In this document: in pieces, positions 53,855 through 61,809 of the stretch
Position numbering within the stretch: the stretch's first letter is position 1
Layout of the letters: each line of letters begins with the position of its first letter
Source of the DNA: Devosia riboflavina
Lineage (GTDB): Bacteria; Pseudomonadota; Alphaproteobacteria; Rhizobiales; Devosiaceae
Assembly: GCF_000743575.1 (NCBI RefSeq)
Contig: NZ_JQGC01000017.1
Span: 1-64,000, forward strand
DNA length: 64,000 bases
Reading direction: 5' to 3'
Position numbers and translations under genes: made by a program
The notes under the pieces: generated by a model
What the model was told of the DNA's origin: nothing
What the model saw: the letters and a program-made list of their open reading frames with translations, nothing else
The model's database searches: none

Positions 53855-55051
53855 ATGTTCAAAAAAACCCTGACCCTGGCGGTCGCCGCCACTGCTCTGT
53901 CCATCGCCGCTCCGGCCTTGGCCCAGGACACCGGCGCCACCATCGGCTTTATCGGTGGCTTCACCGGCCCGATTGAATCCCTGACCCCGCCGATCTTTGG
54001 CGGCGCTGAACTGGTCGTGAAGCAGATCAACGAACAGGGCGGCGTTCTCGGCGGCGAGCTCAAGCTCATCTCCGCTGACGGCGCTTGCGACGCAACAGCC
54101 GCTGCCGCCGCTGCCGACAAGCTCATCAACACCGACAACGTGACCGGCATCGTCGGTGCACTCTGCACCGGTGAAACCATCGGCGCCTTCAACGGCTCGG
54201 GTCTCTCGGGTGGCGTGGTCTTCATCTCGCCCGCCTCTTCGGCTCCGGCTCTGACCACGCTCGAAGACAATGACCTTGTCTATCGCACCACCCCGTCCGA
54301 CGCGCTCCAGGGCGTGAAGCTGGCCAACCTGCTGCTGGCCAAGGGCGTCAACGACATCGCCATCACCTATGTGAACAACGACTACGGCAAGGGCTTTGCC
54401 GACGCGCTGGCTGCTGCCTACACCGCCGGCGGCGGCACGGTTGCTGCCAATCTCGCACACGAAGAAGGCAAGGCCGACTATCGTGCCGAACTCGGCAATC
54501 TCGTCGCGTCGCAGAACCTCGTGATCCTCGCCTATGCCAACGCTTCGGGTAACACCGTACTGCGTCAGGCCGTCGAATCCGGCAACTTCACCACCTACGT
54601 TGGTGGCGACGGCATGGTTGGCGACGACCTGCTGAACGGCATCGACACCGCTGCTGTGGAAGGCCTGATCGCGACCCGCGCCGGCGCCCCGACCGGCGAG
54701 GCTGTCGATATCTACAACGCCTTCACCGGCGAGAACTTTACGGCCAACGCCACCTACGCTCCGCAGGCCTATGACGCCGCCTTCCTCCTGGCTCTCGCCA
54801 TCGAGAAGAACGGTTCGACCAGCCGCGAAGGTCTCGCCGCCGCGCTGCGCGACGTTTCCTCCGCTCCGGGCGAAAAGATCCTGCCCGGCGAATGGACCAA
54901 GGCTGTCGAGCTGATCAAGGCCGGCACCGACATCGACTATGAAGGCGCCGGTGGCCCGCTCGACTTCGACGCCGCTGGCGACGTTGACGGCATCATTGTC
55001 GAACTCGCTGTCGAAGGCGGCAAGTTCGTCGAAAAGGGCGCGATCCAGTAA
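53855..55051 (+). CDS. Branched-chain amino acid type ABC transporter substrate-binding protein
   Basis: 398 residues from ATG 53855 (AGAGGGA upstream), with signal peptide LAVAATALSIAAPALAQ. Type 1 periplasmic binding fold: IGFIGGFTGPIESLTPPIFGGAELVVKQINEQGG, VNNDYGKGFADAL and TYAPQAYDAAFLLALAIEK. Probably delivers a branched-chain amino acid, amide or similar to the LivGFHM-type complex encoded 2-6 kb away on the other strand. A 7-base-pair hairpin (53762-53780) lies in its leader and a terminator follows. Confidence 0.9.
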   Translation: MFKKTLTLAVAATALSIAAPALAQDTGATIGFIGGFTGPIESLTPPIFGGAELVVKQINEQGGVLGGELKLISADGACDATAAAAAADKLINTDNVTGIVGALCTGETIGAFNGSGLSGGVVFISPASSAPALTTLEDNDLVYRTTPSDALQGVKLANLLLAKGVNDIAITYVNNDYGKGFADALAAAYTAGGGTVAANLAHEEGKADYRAELGNLVASQNLVILAYANASGNTVLRQAVESGNFTTYVGGDGMVGDDLLNGIDTAAVEGLIATRAGAPTGEAVDIYNAFTGENFTANATYAPQAYDAAFLLALAIEKNGSTSREGLAAALRDVSSAPGEKILPGEWTKAVELIKAGTDIDYEGAGGPLDFDAAGDVDGIIVELAVEGGKFVEKGAIQ

Positions 55052-55081
55052 TTTCGACGCCACACGAATGGCAAATTGCGA

Positions 55082-55110
55082 GGCTCGGGAGCAATCCCGG
55101 GCCTTTTTCT
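55082..55110 (+). terminator. Rho-independent terminator of the binding-protein gene
   Basis: Stem GGCTCGGG (55082-55089) / CCCGGGCC (55096-55103) with one G-T pair, followed by TTTTTCT. It ends only 13 bases before the methyltransferase ATG, so that gene depends on read-through or on a promoter overlapping the hairpin. Confidence 0.78.
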
Positions 55111-55122
55111 TGGGAGAGTTTG

Positions 55123-55716
55123 ATGGCCGACGACCCGACGCTGCGCTTTTATGCCGACAATGCCGCGGTCTATGCCGAGCATGTGACAGTGCCGACAGGA
55201 AAGCGGCTCGACGCGTTCCTGGCTCTGGTTCCAGCGGGCGGCAAAATCCTCGAACTCGGCTGCGGCAATGGCAGGGACGCAGCACACATGCTTTCCCTCG
55301 GCTTTGATGTCGATCCCACCGATGGCACGCCGGAACTCGCGGCAGAGGCCGAAAAGCGGTTGGGCCGACCGGTTCGCATCTTGCGCTTCGAACAATTGGA
55401 CGCAATTGCCGCCTATGATGGCATCTGGGCCTGCGCCAGCCTTTTGCACGCGCCGGCTTCGGACCTCGTCAGCATTCTGGGCCGCATCCATCGCGCCCTG
55501 CGCCCCGGCGGCGTCTTCACCGCCAGCTTCAAAGGCGGAACCGGCGAAGGACGCGACGAGCTTGGCCGCTACTACAATTATCCGACATCGGAACGCCTTC
55601 GCGCCGATTACGCAGCCGCCGGCTGGACCGACCTCACGCTCGAAGCGAATATGGGCAGCGGCTATGACGCAAAACCCACCGAATGGCTCTGGGTCACGGC
55701 GCGGCGAGCTGCCTAG
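55123..55716 (+). CDS. Class I SAM-dependent methyltransferase
   Basis: 197 residues from ATG 55123 with GGGAGAG five bases upstream. SAM-binding motif ILELGCGNGRDAAHML, then a TehB/UbiE-like layout (YDGIWACASLLHAP, LRPGGVFTASFKGG) and a closing EWLWVTARR. Substrate not known. It converges with the RES toxin gene, whose end is four bases away. Confidence 0.85.
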   Translation: MADDPTLRFYADNAAVYAEHVTVPTGKRLDAFLALVPAGGKILELGCGNGRDAAHMLSLGFDVDPTDGTPELAAEAEKRLGRPVRILRFEQLDAIAAYDGIWACASLLHAPASDLVSILGRIHRALRPGGVFTASFKGGTGEGRDELGRYYNYPTSERLRADYAAAGWTDLTLEANMGSGYDAKPTEWLWVTARRAA

Positions 55717-55719
55717 ACG

Positions 55720-56391
55720 CTATTGCGACAGCGTCTCGACCGCGATCTGCGGTCCATCCGTGCGCACGGTCACCGACAAATGCTGGGCCTGAACCACATC
55801 GAGCACCTTGCTTGGCCGATAGGCGCAGATCGCGATGCCGCCTGCAAAGCGCAGGCTGTCATAGAGAATGCCGTCTTCCCCCGCCGCCCGCTGCTGCTCC
55901 CCAAACGCCTGGCTCGCCATATAGTCCTGCCGATCGTAGAGCTGGGGTTCATCGGCGCCGCAGAGATCGACAAAGGCTCCCTCGAGCCGCGCGACATAGA
56001 CCCGAAAGCAGCGCGTGGCGCTGGGTTGCCGACGCGTAAAAGCCTCGCGTCGGAGATGGTGCGCCACCTCGGCAAGACTGGCTTCGATCTTGTCCGCAGC
56101 GTACCAGGCGCCAAGGTCCGTGCCTGAAAAACGCCCGCCGCCCGGCGCCGCATGGAGGAATGCCGCCATGACGATGGAGGAGTTGATCCGACCGAACACC
56201 CATTCGTCCCGCGGCAAGCGGGCAATGCGTTCAGCCACCAGCCGGTCATTGGTCCAACCGGCCAGTTCCATCACTGCCTCGAGATCGGCAGCGCGCGAAA
56301 CAGTGTCGAAAAGCCCGATGGGCGGGAATTGCGACGGGATGAGGCGATAGCTCGGTTGCGGGGCCGGCGCGTGGCGTTTTTCTAGCGCCAC
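55720..56391 (-). CDS. RES domain toxin (NAD-degrading type)
   Basis: 223 residues. RES family pattern: YRLIPSQFPPIGLFDTV at the start (with the conserved Arg), GRFSGTDLGAWYAAD in the middle and YMASQAFGEQQRAAGEDGILYDSLR near the end with the conserved Ser. Characterised RES toxins break down NAD+ (by phosphorolysis in MbcT) or ADP-ribosylate a target (ParT). It overlaps the antitoxin gene by ten bases, the usual antitoxin-first order. All three conserved polar positions appear present, so it looks active. Confidence 0.88.
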   Translation of the reverse strand: MALEKRHAPAPQPSYRLIPSQFPPIGLFDTVSRAADLEAVMELAGWTNDRLVAERIARLPRDEWVFGRINSSIVMAAFLHAAPGGGRFSGTDLGAWYAADKIEASLAEVAHHLRREAFTRRQPSATRCFRVYVARLEGAFVDLCGADEPQLYDRQDYMASQAFGEQQRAAGEDGILYDSLRFAGGIAICAYRPSKVLDVVQAQHLSVTVRTDGPQIAVETLSQ

Positions 56392-56915
56392 ACGATATCT
56401 CCGGCTGTGGTCGCCGGAAAATCGGCATCGAGCCCATTGGGCGGCATATAGACCCCGCCCCGCGCCGCATCGAGAAAGCGCCGCACCTGCAGGATACCGT
56501 CAAGCGAACCCGATACGACGAGGCTCAGCGGTGCCTGTCCGCCAAAGAGCGGCGCATCATGCGGTCCCTTGAGCCAACCCAATTGCTCCCTCGCATCGGC
56601 AAAGAGTACGCCCAAGGCCTGGTGCACGCCGAATACTGCCGAAAGACGCATCAGCGCATCGACGTCGAGCGTGACCTCGCCCTGCTCGCGCGCCAGTTTC
56701 ATCCAGTTCTGATAGGTCGAGCGGCTTGGATAGCCCAGGACCAGCCGACGCTGTTCCTCGTTGAGCCCCCAGAGATCGGCAATGGCGGCAAAGGTGCGCA
56801 GCGCCGGTGCGCTCAGCCGTCGGCGATTGGCAGGCTCAAAGCGTTCAACGCCGAGAACCTGAGCCTGACCGGCAAATGTAGCCTGCGGTGCCTCACCCAA
56901 CCCAAATACGGACAT
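56382..56915 (-). CDS. Xre/MbcA/ParS-type antitoxin
   Basis: 177 residues from the ATG at 56915, with AAGGAG six bases upstream; a longer frame adds seven residues. N-terminal Xre-like helical DNA-binding domain (LRTFAAIADLWGLNEEQRRLVLGYPSRSTYQNWMK) and a C-terminal MbcA/ParS/Xre toxin-binding domain (MRLSAVFGVHQALGVLFADAREQLGWLKGPHDAPLFGGQAPLSLVVSGSLDGILQVRRFLDAARG). Neutralises the RES toxin downstream and should repress its own promoter, where two TGTC-N8-GACA sites are found. Confidence 0.9.
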   Translation of the reverse strand: MSVFGLGEAPQATFAGQAQVLGVERFEPANRRRLSAPALRTFAAIADLWGLNEEQRRLVLGYPSRSTYQNWMKLAREQGEVTLDVDALMRLSAVFGVHQALGVLFADAREQLGWLKGPHDAPLFGGQAPLSLVVSGSLDGILQVRRFLDAARGGVYMPPNGLDADFPATTAGDIVWR

Positions 56916-56939
56916 CTCGATCTCCTTCGAGACCAAGAT

Positions 56940-56975
56940 TGTCCATATTTAGACATTTGTCAAGTTTTAGACAAA
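56940..56975 (-). promoter_or_regulatory. Tandem operator of the RES/Xre operon
   Basis: Two adjacent palindromic sites of form TGTC-N8-GACA: 56940-56955 and, extended to TTTGTC-N8-GACAAA, 56956-56975. They lie just upstream of the antitoxin start at 56915, in an AT-rich stretch ending at the livM stop codon. Likely bound by the Xre antitoxin. Confidence 0.65.
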
Positions 56976-58265
56976 TCAGCTTTCGCGTTTGACCACTTCG
57001 GGAATGAGGCCCGTGGGCGCAAAGCGGAGTGCAATGGTGATGACAAGACCGAGAACGAAGACGCGCATCTGGGCCGAACGCGCTTCGATCTCCGGAATCG
57101 CACCCCAGCCGAATTGCGTCGACCAGGTGCTGACGAAATCAAACACGGCCTTCGATAGTGGCTCGGAGACGACCCAGATCAACCAGAGCAACACGGCTCC
57201 GAAGAGCGCGCCCCAGTTGTTGCCGGCCCCGCCGACGATCACCATGACCCAGATGAGGAAAGTGTGATTGATCGGCTGGTAGCTTGAGGGGTCGAAAATC
57301 TGCACGAAACTGACCAGCATGGCGCCGCCGATGCCCATCAGCACCGAGCCAAAAACAAAAATTTCGAGCTGGCGGGCGGTGACGTTCTTGCCCATGGAGG
57401 TCGCGGCAATGTGGTTGTCGCGGATGGCGCGCATCATGCGGCCCCAGGGGCCGGCATAGGCGCGCGAGATCAGCCACAGCACAACGCCAAGCACGACCAA
57501 GGCAAGCAGCAGATAGCCTGCGCGCGCCGCGAGCAGCGAATTGGCGATATTCATACCGCCGGCCTGGAATTCCTGCGGCAACGGCGTCGGCCATGGGATC
57601 GGCGAGACGGTCAGCGTGCCGCGCGTCAGCCAGTCCATGTTCTTGATCAGCGCGCGGATGATTTCCGAAATGCCGATGGTGGCGATGGCAAGATAGTCGG
57701 TCCGAAGGCCCAGACAGATCTTGCCGACTACATAGGCGATACCGGCAGCAAGTACACCGCCGAAGACCCAGCCCAGGATCGGGTGGCCGCCAAGGCCGCC
57801 GACCCAGCCGCCACCGGCCGCGGATTCGATATAGGCCGCTGCCGGATCGAGCTGGCTGCGATAGAGCACATAGGCAACGAACCAGGCGAGGACGGTAAGA
57901 ACCGCCTTCCACTTGCCGGTAATGCCGATACGGTCCGCCTTGCGCGCGGCAAGGACGATCAGCGCGCCGCCGGCAAAGGCGAGCAGTGCCTTGCCCAGCA
58001 TGGCCGGACCTTCACCACCCCAAAAGACCGGATTGACCGGATAGGAAATGAAGGTGACGGCCGCGCCGCCGACCATGAGAAAGCCCATGATGCCGAAATT
58101 GAAGAGCCCGCCATATCCCCACTGGATATTGAGGCCGAGCGCGATCAGTGCATAGGCAGCAGCTTCGACGAGCCGCGACGAGGTAAAGGGCGCGCCCATC
58201 ACCCAGCCCATGAGCAGAATGAGCACGAAAAGGCCGCCGAAAAGCGTCAGGGAACGCTGGATCAT
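56976..58265 (-). CDS. livM: Branched-chain amino acid ABC transporter permease (LivM)
   Basis: 429 residues, longer than the E. coli protein by an internal insertion. About ten hydrophobic segments; LivM signature GLRTDYLAIATIGISEIIRALIKNMDWLTRG, RAIRDNHIAATSMGKNVTARQLEIFVFG and GGAGNNWGALFGAVLLW. Forms the membrane channel with LivH. Overlaps livH by four bases. Confidence 0.93.
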   Translation of the reverse strand: MIQRSLTLFGGLFVLILLMGWVMGAPFTSSRLVEAAAYALIALGLNIQWGYGGLFNFGIMGFLMVGGAAVTFISYPVNPVFWGGEGPAMLGKALLAFAGGALIVLAARKADRIGITGKWKAVLTVLAWFVAYVLYRSQLDPAAAYIESAAGGGWVGGLGGHPILGWVFGGVLAAGIAYVVGKICLGLRTDYLAIATIGISEIIRALIKNMDWLTRGTLTVSPIPWPTPLPQEFQAGGMNIANSLLAARAGYLLLALVVLGVVLWLISRAYAGPWGRMMRAIRDNHIAATSMGKNVTARQLEIFVFGSVLMGIGGAMLVSFVQIFDPSSYQPINHTFLIWVMVIVGGAGNNWGALFGAVLLWLIWVVSEPLSKAVFDFVSTWSTQFGWGAIPEIEARSAQMRVFVLGLVITIALRFAPTGLIPEVVKRES

Positions 58266-59266
58266 GACGAGGCTCCCTTGAAAATACCGGTGGGTCGTAC
58301 AAGCAGCGTGACGACGAGAATGACGAAGGCGACGGTGAGCTTGTATTCGGTCGGCACCAAAGCCAGCGTCGGCGGCAACTGCATCCAGTCGGGCAGGATG
58401 GCATTGAGCGGCCGCAGCAGCATGGTCCAGTTGAACACCGCAAGCGTTTCAGCAAAGCCGATGAGCAGGCCGCCCGCGATGGCGCCATAGGCCTGCCCGA
58501 GGCCGCCGACGATCGCGGCGGCAAAGATCGGCAGGATGATGTTGAAGGCGAGGTCCGGCTTCAGCGTCACATCGAGCGCCAGCATGGTGCCGGCCATGCA
58601 GCCCAGCGCCCCGGCGATGATCCAGGTGACGCGCACGACGAGCGCGGTATTGATGCCCGAAACCTGAGCCAGATCGGCATTGTCAGCCATGGCACGCATG
58701 GCCTTGCCGAGCCGCGAGCGGGTCAGGAAGAAATGCAGCGCCAGGACGGACACGAAGGTGACGAGGATCATCAGCACCTGCGGCTCGGTGATCACCAGTG
58801 GCCTTGTCGAACCGATCCCGGTCAGGTCGAAGCGGAACACTTCCTTGGCTTCGGTTTCGAAGAAGGAATAGGAACCGGCGCCGAAGAAGAGGCGAATGAG
58901 GCCCTGGATCATCAGCGTCACGCCGATGGAGGCGATGAGCAGCGTCACGGGCTTGGCGCCGCGCTTGCGCAGTGGGGCATAAAAGCCCTTGTCGATGCCG
59001 AGCGCCAGAATGGCGGCCAGCACCATGGCGATGGGCAGGACGACAAAACCGGTCGGGATCGGTGTAACAATCCCCCAGGCGGCAAAGAGGCTGGCGAGCA
59101 GGAAGGCGATAAAGGCGCCGCCCGTCATCAATTCGGAATGGGCAAAGTGCGCAAAGCGCAAAATGCCAAAAATCAGCGTGATGCCGATGGCGCCGAGCGC
59201 ATAGATGCAGCCCAGCACCAGACCGGAAATGATCACCTGATTGGTGAAGAAAACGAGTTCGGTCAC
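58262..59266 (-). CDS. livH: Branched-chain amino acid ABC transporter permease (LivH)
   Basis: 334 residues, about eight membrane segments. LivH signatures: LGAIGITLIFGILRFAHFAHSELMTGGAFIAF, RAMADNADLAQVSGINTALVVRVTWIIAGALGCMAGTMLA, and GGLGQAYGAIAGGLLIGF. Overlaps livM by four bases and lies three bases downstream of livF, so strongly coupled within the operon. Confidence 0.94.
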   Translation of the reverse strand: MTELVFFTNQVIISGLVLGCIYALGAIGITLIFGILRFAHFAHSELMTGGAFIAFLLASLFAAWGIVTPIPTGFVVLPIAMVLAAILALGIDKGFYAPLRKRGAKPVTLLIASIGVTLMIQGLIRLFFGAGSYSFFETEAKEVFRFDLTGIGSTRPLVITEPQVLMILVTFVSVLALHFFLTRSRLGKAMRAMADNADLAQVSGINTALVVRVTWIIAGALGCMAGTMLALDVTLKPDLAFNIILPIFAAAIVGGLGQAYGAIAGGLLIGFAETLAVFNWTMLLRPLNAILPDWMQLPPTLALVPTEYKLTVAFVILVVTLLVRPTGIFKGASS

Positions 59267-59269
59267 GGC

Positions 59270-59974
59270 TCAGCCCCCGAGGAAAGACTTGGCGACTTCC
59301 GGGTCGGCGATCAGCTCCGCCCCGGTGCCGGTGAAGCGGTTCTGCCCGCTGGCAAGCACGAAACCCTTGGAGGCAAAGGCCAGGGCTTGGCGTGCGTTCT
59401 GCTCGACCATGAGAATGCCAACGCCTTCCTTGTTGACGCGCTGGATAGTCTCAAAGATTTCGATGACATAGCGCGGCGAAAGGCCAGCCGAAGGCTCGTC
59501 GAGCATTAAGAGCGTCGGCTTGCTCATCAGCGCACGGCCCATGGCCACCATCTGCCGCTGGCCGCCTGAAAGCTCGCCCGCCGGTTGCCGGCGCTTTTCG
59601 CGCAGCACCGGGAACATCTCGTAGACCCATTCCATGGTGCTGGAAAAATCGTCGGTGCGCGTAAAAGCGCCCATTTCGAGATTTTCCTCGACCGACATCG
59701 AGGTGAAGACGTTCTTTTCCTGCGGCACGAAGCTCAGCCCCTTGGGCACGAGCTTGTCGGGCAGGGAATTGGCGATGTTCTCGCCGCCGAAGTCGATCGT
59801 CCCGCCGGTGACCTTCAGGAGGCCAAAGATGGCCTTGAGCGTCGTCGATTTGCCGGCGCCGTTGGGGCCGACGATGACGCCGATATCCGATTTCTCGATG
59901 GCGATATTGACGCCATTGAGAATGGGCGCGCCGCCATAGCCACCCACCACGTGCTTGAGTTCAATAAGCGGCAT
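59270..59974 (-). CDS. livF: Branched-chain amino acid ABC transporter ATPase (LivF)
   Basis: 234 residues from the ATG at 59974 (MPLIELKHVVGGYG), with GGGGAG eight bases upstream; an upstream in-frame start would add residues encoded by a palindromic repeat. Walker A GPNGAGKST, signature LSGGQRQM and Walker B LLMLDEPSAGLS. Ends three bases before livH. ATPase of the complex, paired with LivG. Confidence 0.94.
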   Translation of the reverse strand: MPLIELKHVVGGYGGAPILNGVNIAIEKSDIGVIVGPNGAGKSTTLKAIFGLLKVTGGTIDFGGENIANSLPDKLVPKGLSFVPQEKNVFTSMSVEENLEMGAFTRTDDFSSTMEWVYEMFPVLREKRRQPAGELSGGQRQMVAMGRALMSKPTLLMLDEPSAGLSPRYVIEIFETIQRVNKEGVGILMVEQNARQALAFASKGFVLASGQNRFTGTGAELIADPEVAKSFLGG

Positions 59975-59976
59975 CA

Positions 59977-60025
59977 GCGGGTCTCCCCAAAAAGTGGAAA
60001 CCGGTTTTTGGACAAGGAGACCCGC
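59977..60025. repeat. Structured palindromic repeat, copy 2
   Basis: Same layout as 5092-5136: outer arms GCGGGTCTCC (59977-59986) and GGAGACCCGC (60016-60025), inner arms CCAAAAA (59987-59993) and TTTTTGG (60005-60011), core GTGGAAACCGG (59994-60004), unpaired ACAA (60012-60015). It fills the whole gap between livG and livF. Arms differ from copy 1 but remain perfectly paired; the core and the A[TC]AA bulge are conserved. Confidence 0.8.
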
Positions 60026-60026
60026 A

Positions 60027-60812
60027 TCAAGCAACTACCTCGGCAGGCGAGCCGAAATAGGCTTCGACGATTTGGGGATTGGCGCGGATTTCGGCCATCG
60101 GGCCCTCGGCGATCTTTTCGCCCTGCGCCATGACGATGACGGGATCGCAGAGCCGGCCGATCAGGTCCATGTCATGCTCGATGACGAAGAAGGTATAGCC
60201 AAGCTCACGATTCATGCGCTCGATATTGCCGGCCAGATCATTGAGAAGGCTCTTGTTGACGCCCGCGGCGACTTCGTCGAGCAGCACGACCTTGGCGTCG
60301 ACCATCATGGTACGGCCGAGCTCAAGCAGCTTCTTCTGCCCGCCAGAGAGGTTGCCGGCCAATTCATTGCGCACATGGCCCAATTTCAAAAAGTCGATGA
60401 CGTCGAGTGCCTTCTTGCGCACCTCGGTCTCGCGGCTCTTGACGAGGCCGGGCCGAAACCAGGTGGACACCAGATGCTCGCCCGGCTGATCGCCAGGGAC
60501 CATCATCAGGTTCTCGAGCGCCGTCATCTGCGAAAATTCATGCGCGATCTGAAAGGTGCGCAGCATGCCGATGCGGAAAAGCTGATAGGGCTTCATACCA
60601 GTGACATCGGCGCCATCGAAGATGACCTGGCCGCTATCGGGCGTGATATTACCGGCGACCATGTTGAACAGGGTCGACTTGCCCGCGCCATTGGGGCCGA
60701 TCAGCCCGGTGATCGATCCGCGACGGACCGAGAGCGAGCAATTGTTGACGGCCTTGAGGCCGCCAAATCTTTTAGAGACGTTGCGAACGTCTATAACCAA
60801 ATCGGTGGTCAC
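60027..60812 (-). CDS. livG: Branched-chain amino acid ABC transporter ATPase (LivG)
   Basis: 261 residues from GTG 60812 (VTTDLVIDVRNVSKRFGG); a TTG at 60863 would add 17 residues without similarity. Walker A GPNGAGKSTLF, signature LSGGQKKLLELG and Walker B VLLDEVAAGVN, with the LivG C-terminal ending GPMAEIRANPQIVEAYFG. First gene of livGFHM on minus. GGGG six bases upstream of GTG is only a fair ribosome binding site. Confidence 0.93.
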   Translation of the reverse strand: MTTDLVIDVRNVSKRFGGLKAVNNCSLSVRRGSITGLIGPNGAGKSTLFNMVAGNITPDSGQVIFDGADVTGMKPYQLFRIGMLRTFQIAHEFSQMTALENLMMVPGDQPGEHLVSTWFRPGLVKSRETEVRKKALDVIDFLKLGHVRNELAGNLSGGQKKLLELGRTMMVDAKVVLLDEVAAGVNKSLLNDLAGNIERMNRELGYTFFVIEHDMDLIGRLCDPVIVMAQGEKIAEGPMAEIRANPQIVEAYFGSPAEVVA

Positions 60813-60968
60813 TAAGCGCCCCGAATTTCCTGAATGCCATGCCGCCCGGTTCAATCCAGGCAATTTTGGGGCATCTGCTCACAAGCAGGACTTATGGTCA
60901 ACGCCGCTGCGCGGCCCCTGGGGACAAAAAGCCCGGGTGAAATCGATTTTTGATTGGATATCAGAGGC

Positions 60969-61331
60969 TCAGACCGCGGCCAGAACCGCATCGGCAGTCG
61001 AGCGATTATTGGCCAGCGGCACGTCGTAGAGTGTCGCGAGGCGCGTCAAGGCCTTCACATCGACATCGTGCGGCTGGGCCGAGAGCGGATCGATGAAGAA
61101 GATCAGCACATCGAGCCTGCCTTCGCAGATCATCGCCCCCAATTGCTGGTCCCCGCCCAGCGGCCCGCTTTTGAGCAATTGCACGGTGAGGCCCGTGGCG
61201 GCCATGACCCGGCTACCGGTCGTGCCCGTGCCCCAGAGCTCATGCTGCACGAGCTTGTGCCGATGCCGTTCGGCCCAGGCGCAAAGGTCATCCTTCTTGT
61301 CGTCGTGAGCCACGAGCCCGATGCGCGCCAT
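60969..61331 (-). CDS. mgsA: Methylglyoxal synthase
   Basis: 120 residues from the ATG at 61331 (MARIGLVAHDDKKDDL), with GGAGG five bases upstream. Converts dihydroxyacetone phosphate to methylglyoxal, an overflow bypass of lower glycolysis. Phosphate-binding GTTGSRVM, catalytic-Asp segment SGPLGGDQQLGAMI and FFIDPLSAQPHDVDVKAL. A DUF1801 gene lies just upstream on the same strand. Confidence 0.95.
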   Translation of the reverse strand: MARIGLVAHDDKKDDLCAWAERHRHKLVQHELWGTGTTGSRVMAATGLTVQLLKSGPLGGDQQLGAMICEGRLDVLIFFIDPLSAQPHDVDVKALTRLATLYDVPLANNRSTADAVLAAV

Positions 61332-61366
61332 GCAAGCCTCCATATGTCAGGCGTTTCAAGCACGGC

Positions 61367-61726
61367 TCAGGCAAATAGCGCAATGGCTTCCATGAGAAAG
61401 AGGCCGATCTCCTTGTCGGGCACGGCCTGGCCGGGAGCAAGGCGCAAAATGCGTCCCTTCTTTCCCGGCTCGCCCACCAGCAGACCATCGGGATCGGACA
61501 ACAGGCTGCCGCGCTGGAAGAAGATCGAGACGCGCTCGGGCTGGGCCAGTACGGCGCAGACATAGCCCGCTTTGGCATGGCTGAAATTGACAGAGCGCCA
61601 GCCGGCCATGACCTTGCCCGAAAGCTGGGGATGGCCGGCGATGAGCGTGACAACCTCGCGGGTCAGCGCCCCTATCGCGGGCGGCATGGGTTGCAGGATG
61701 GTATCAAGGCCCTGCAGATCACCCAT
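61367..61726 (-). CDS. DUF1801 family protein
   Basis: 119 residues with a YdhG/YjbR/CyaY-like fold: VMAGWRSVNFSHAKAGYVCAVLAQPERVSIFFQRGSLLSDPDGLLVG and the closing GQAVPDKEIGLFLMEAIAL. Function of the family is not established. It sits 35 bases upstream of mgsA on the same strand and may be co-transcribed. Confidence 0.75.
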   Translation of the reverse strand: MGDLQGLDTILQPMPPAIGALTREVVTLIAGHPQLSGKVMAGWRSVNFSHAKAGYVCAVLAQPERVSIFFQRGSLLSDPDGLLVGEPGKKGRILRLAPGQAVPDKEIGLFLMEAIALFA

Positions 61727-61809
61727 GCGAAACTCCCCAATGGCGAAGCGCCAGTGCCAAGTGGCGCCTCTCTGTCGGGCCCGGCAATGTCAGTCTGTGT
61801 CAGCAGACC

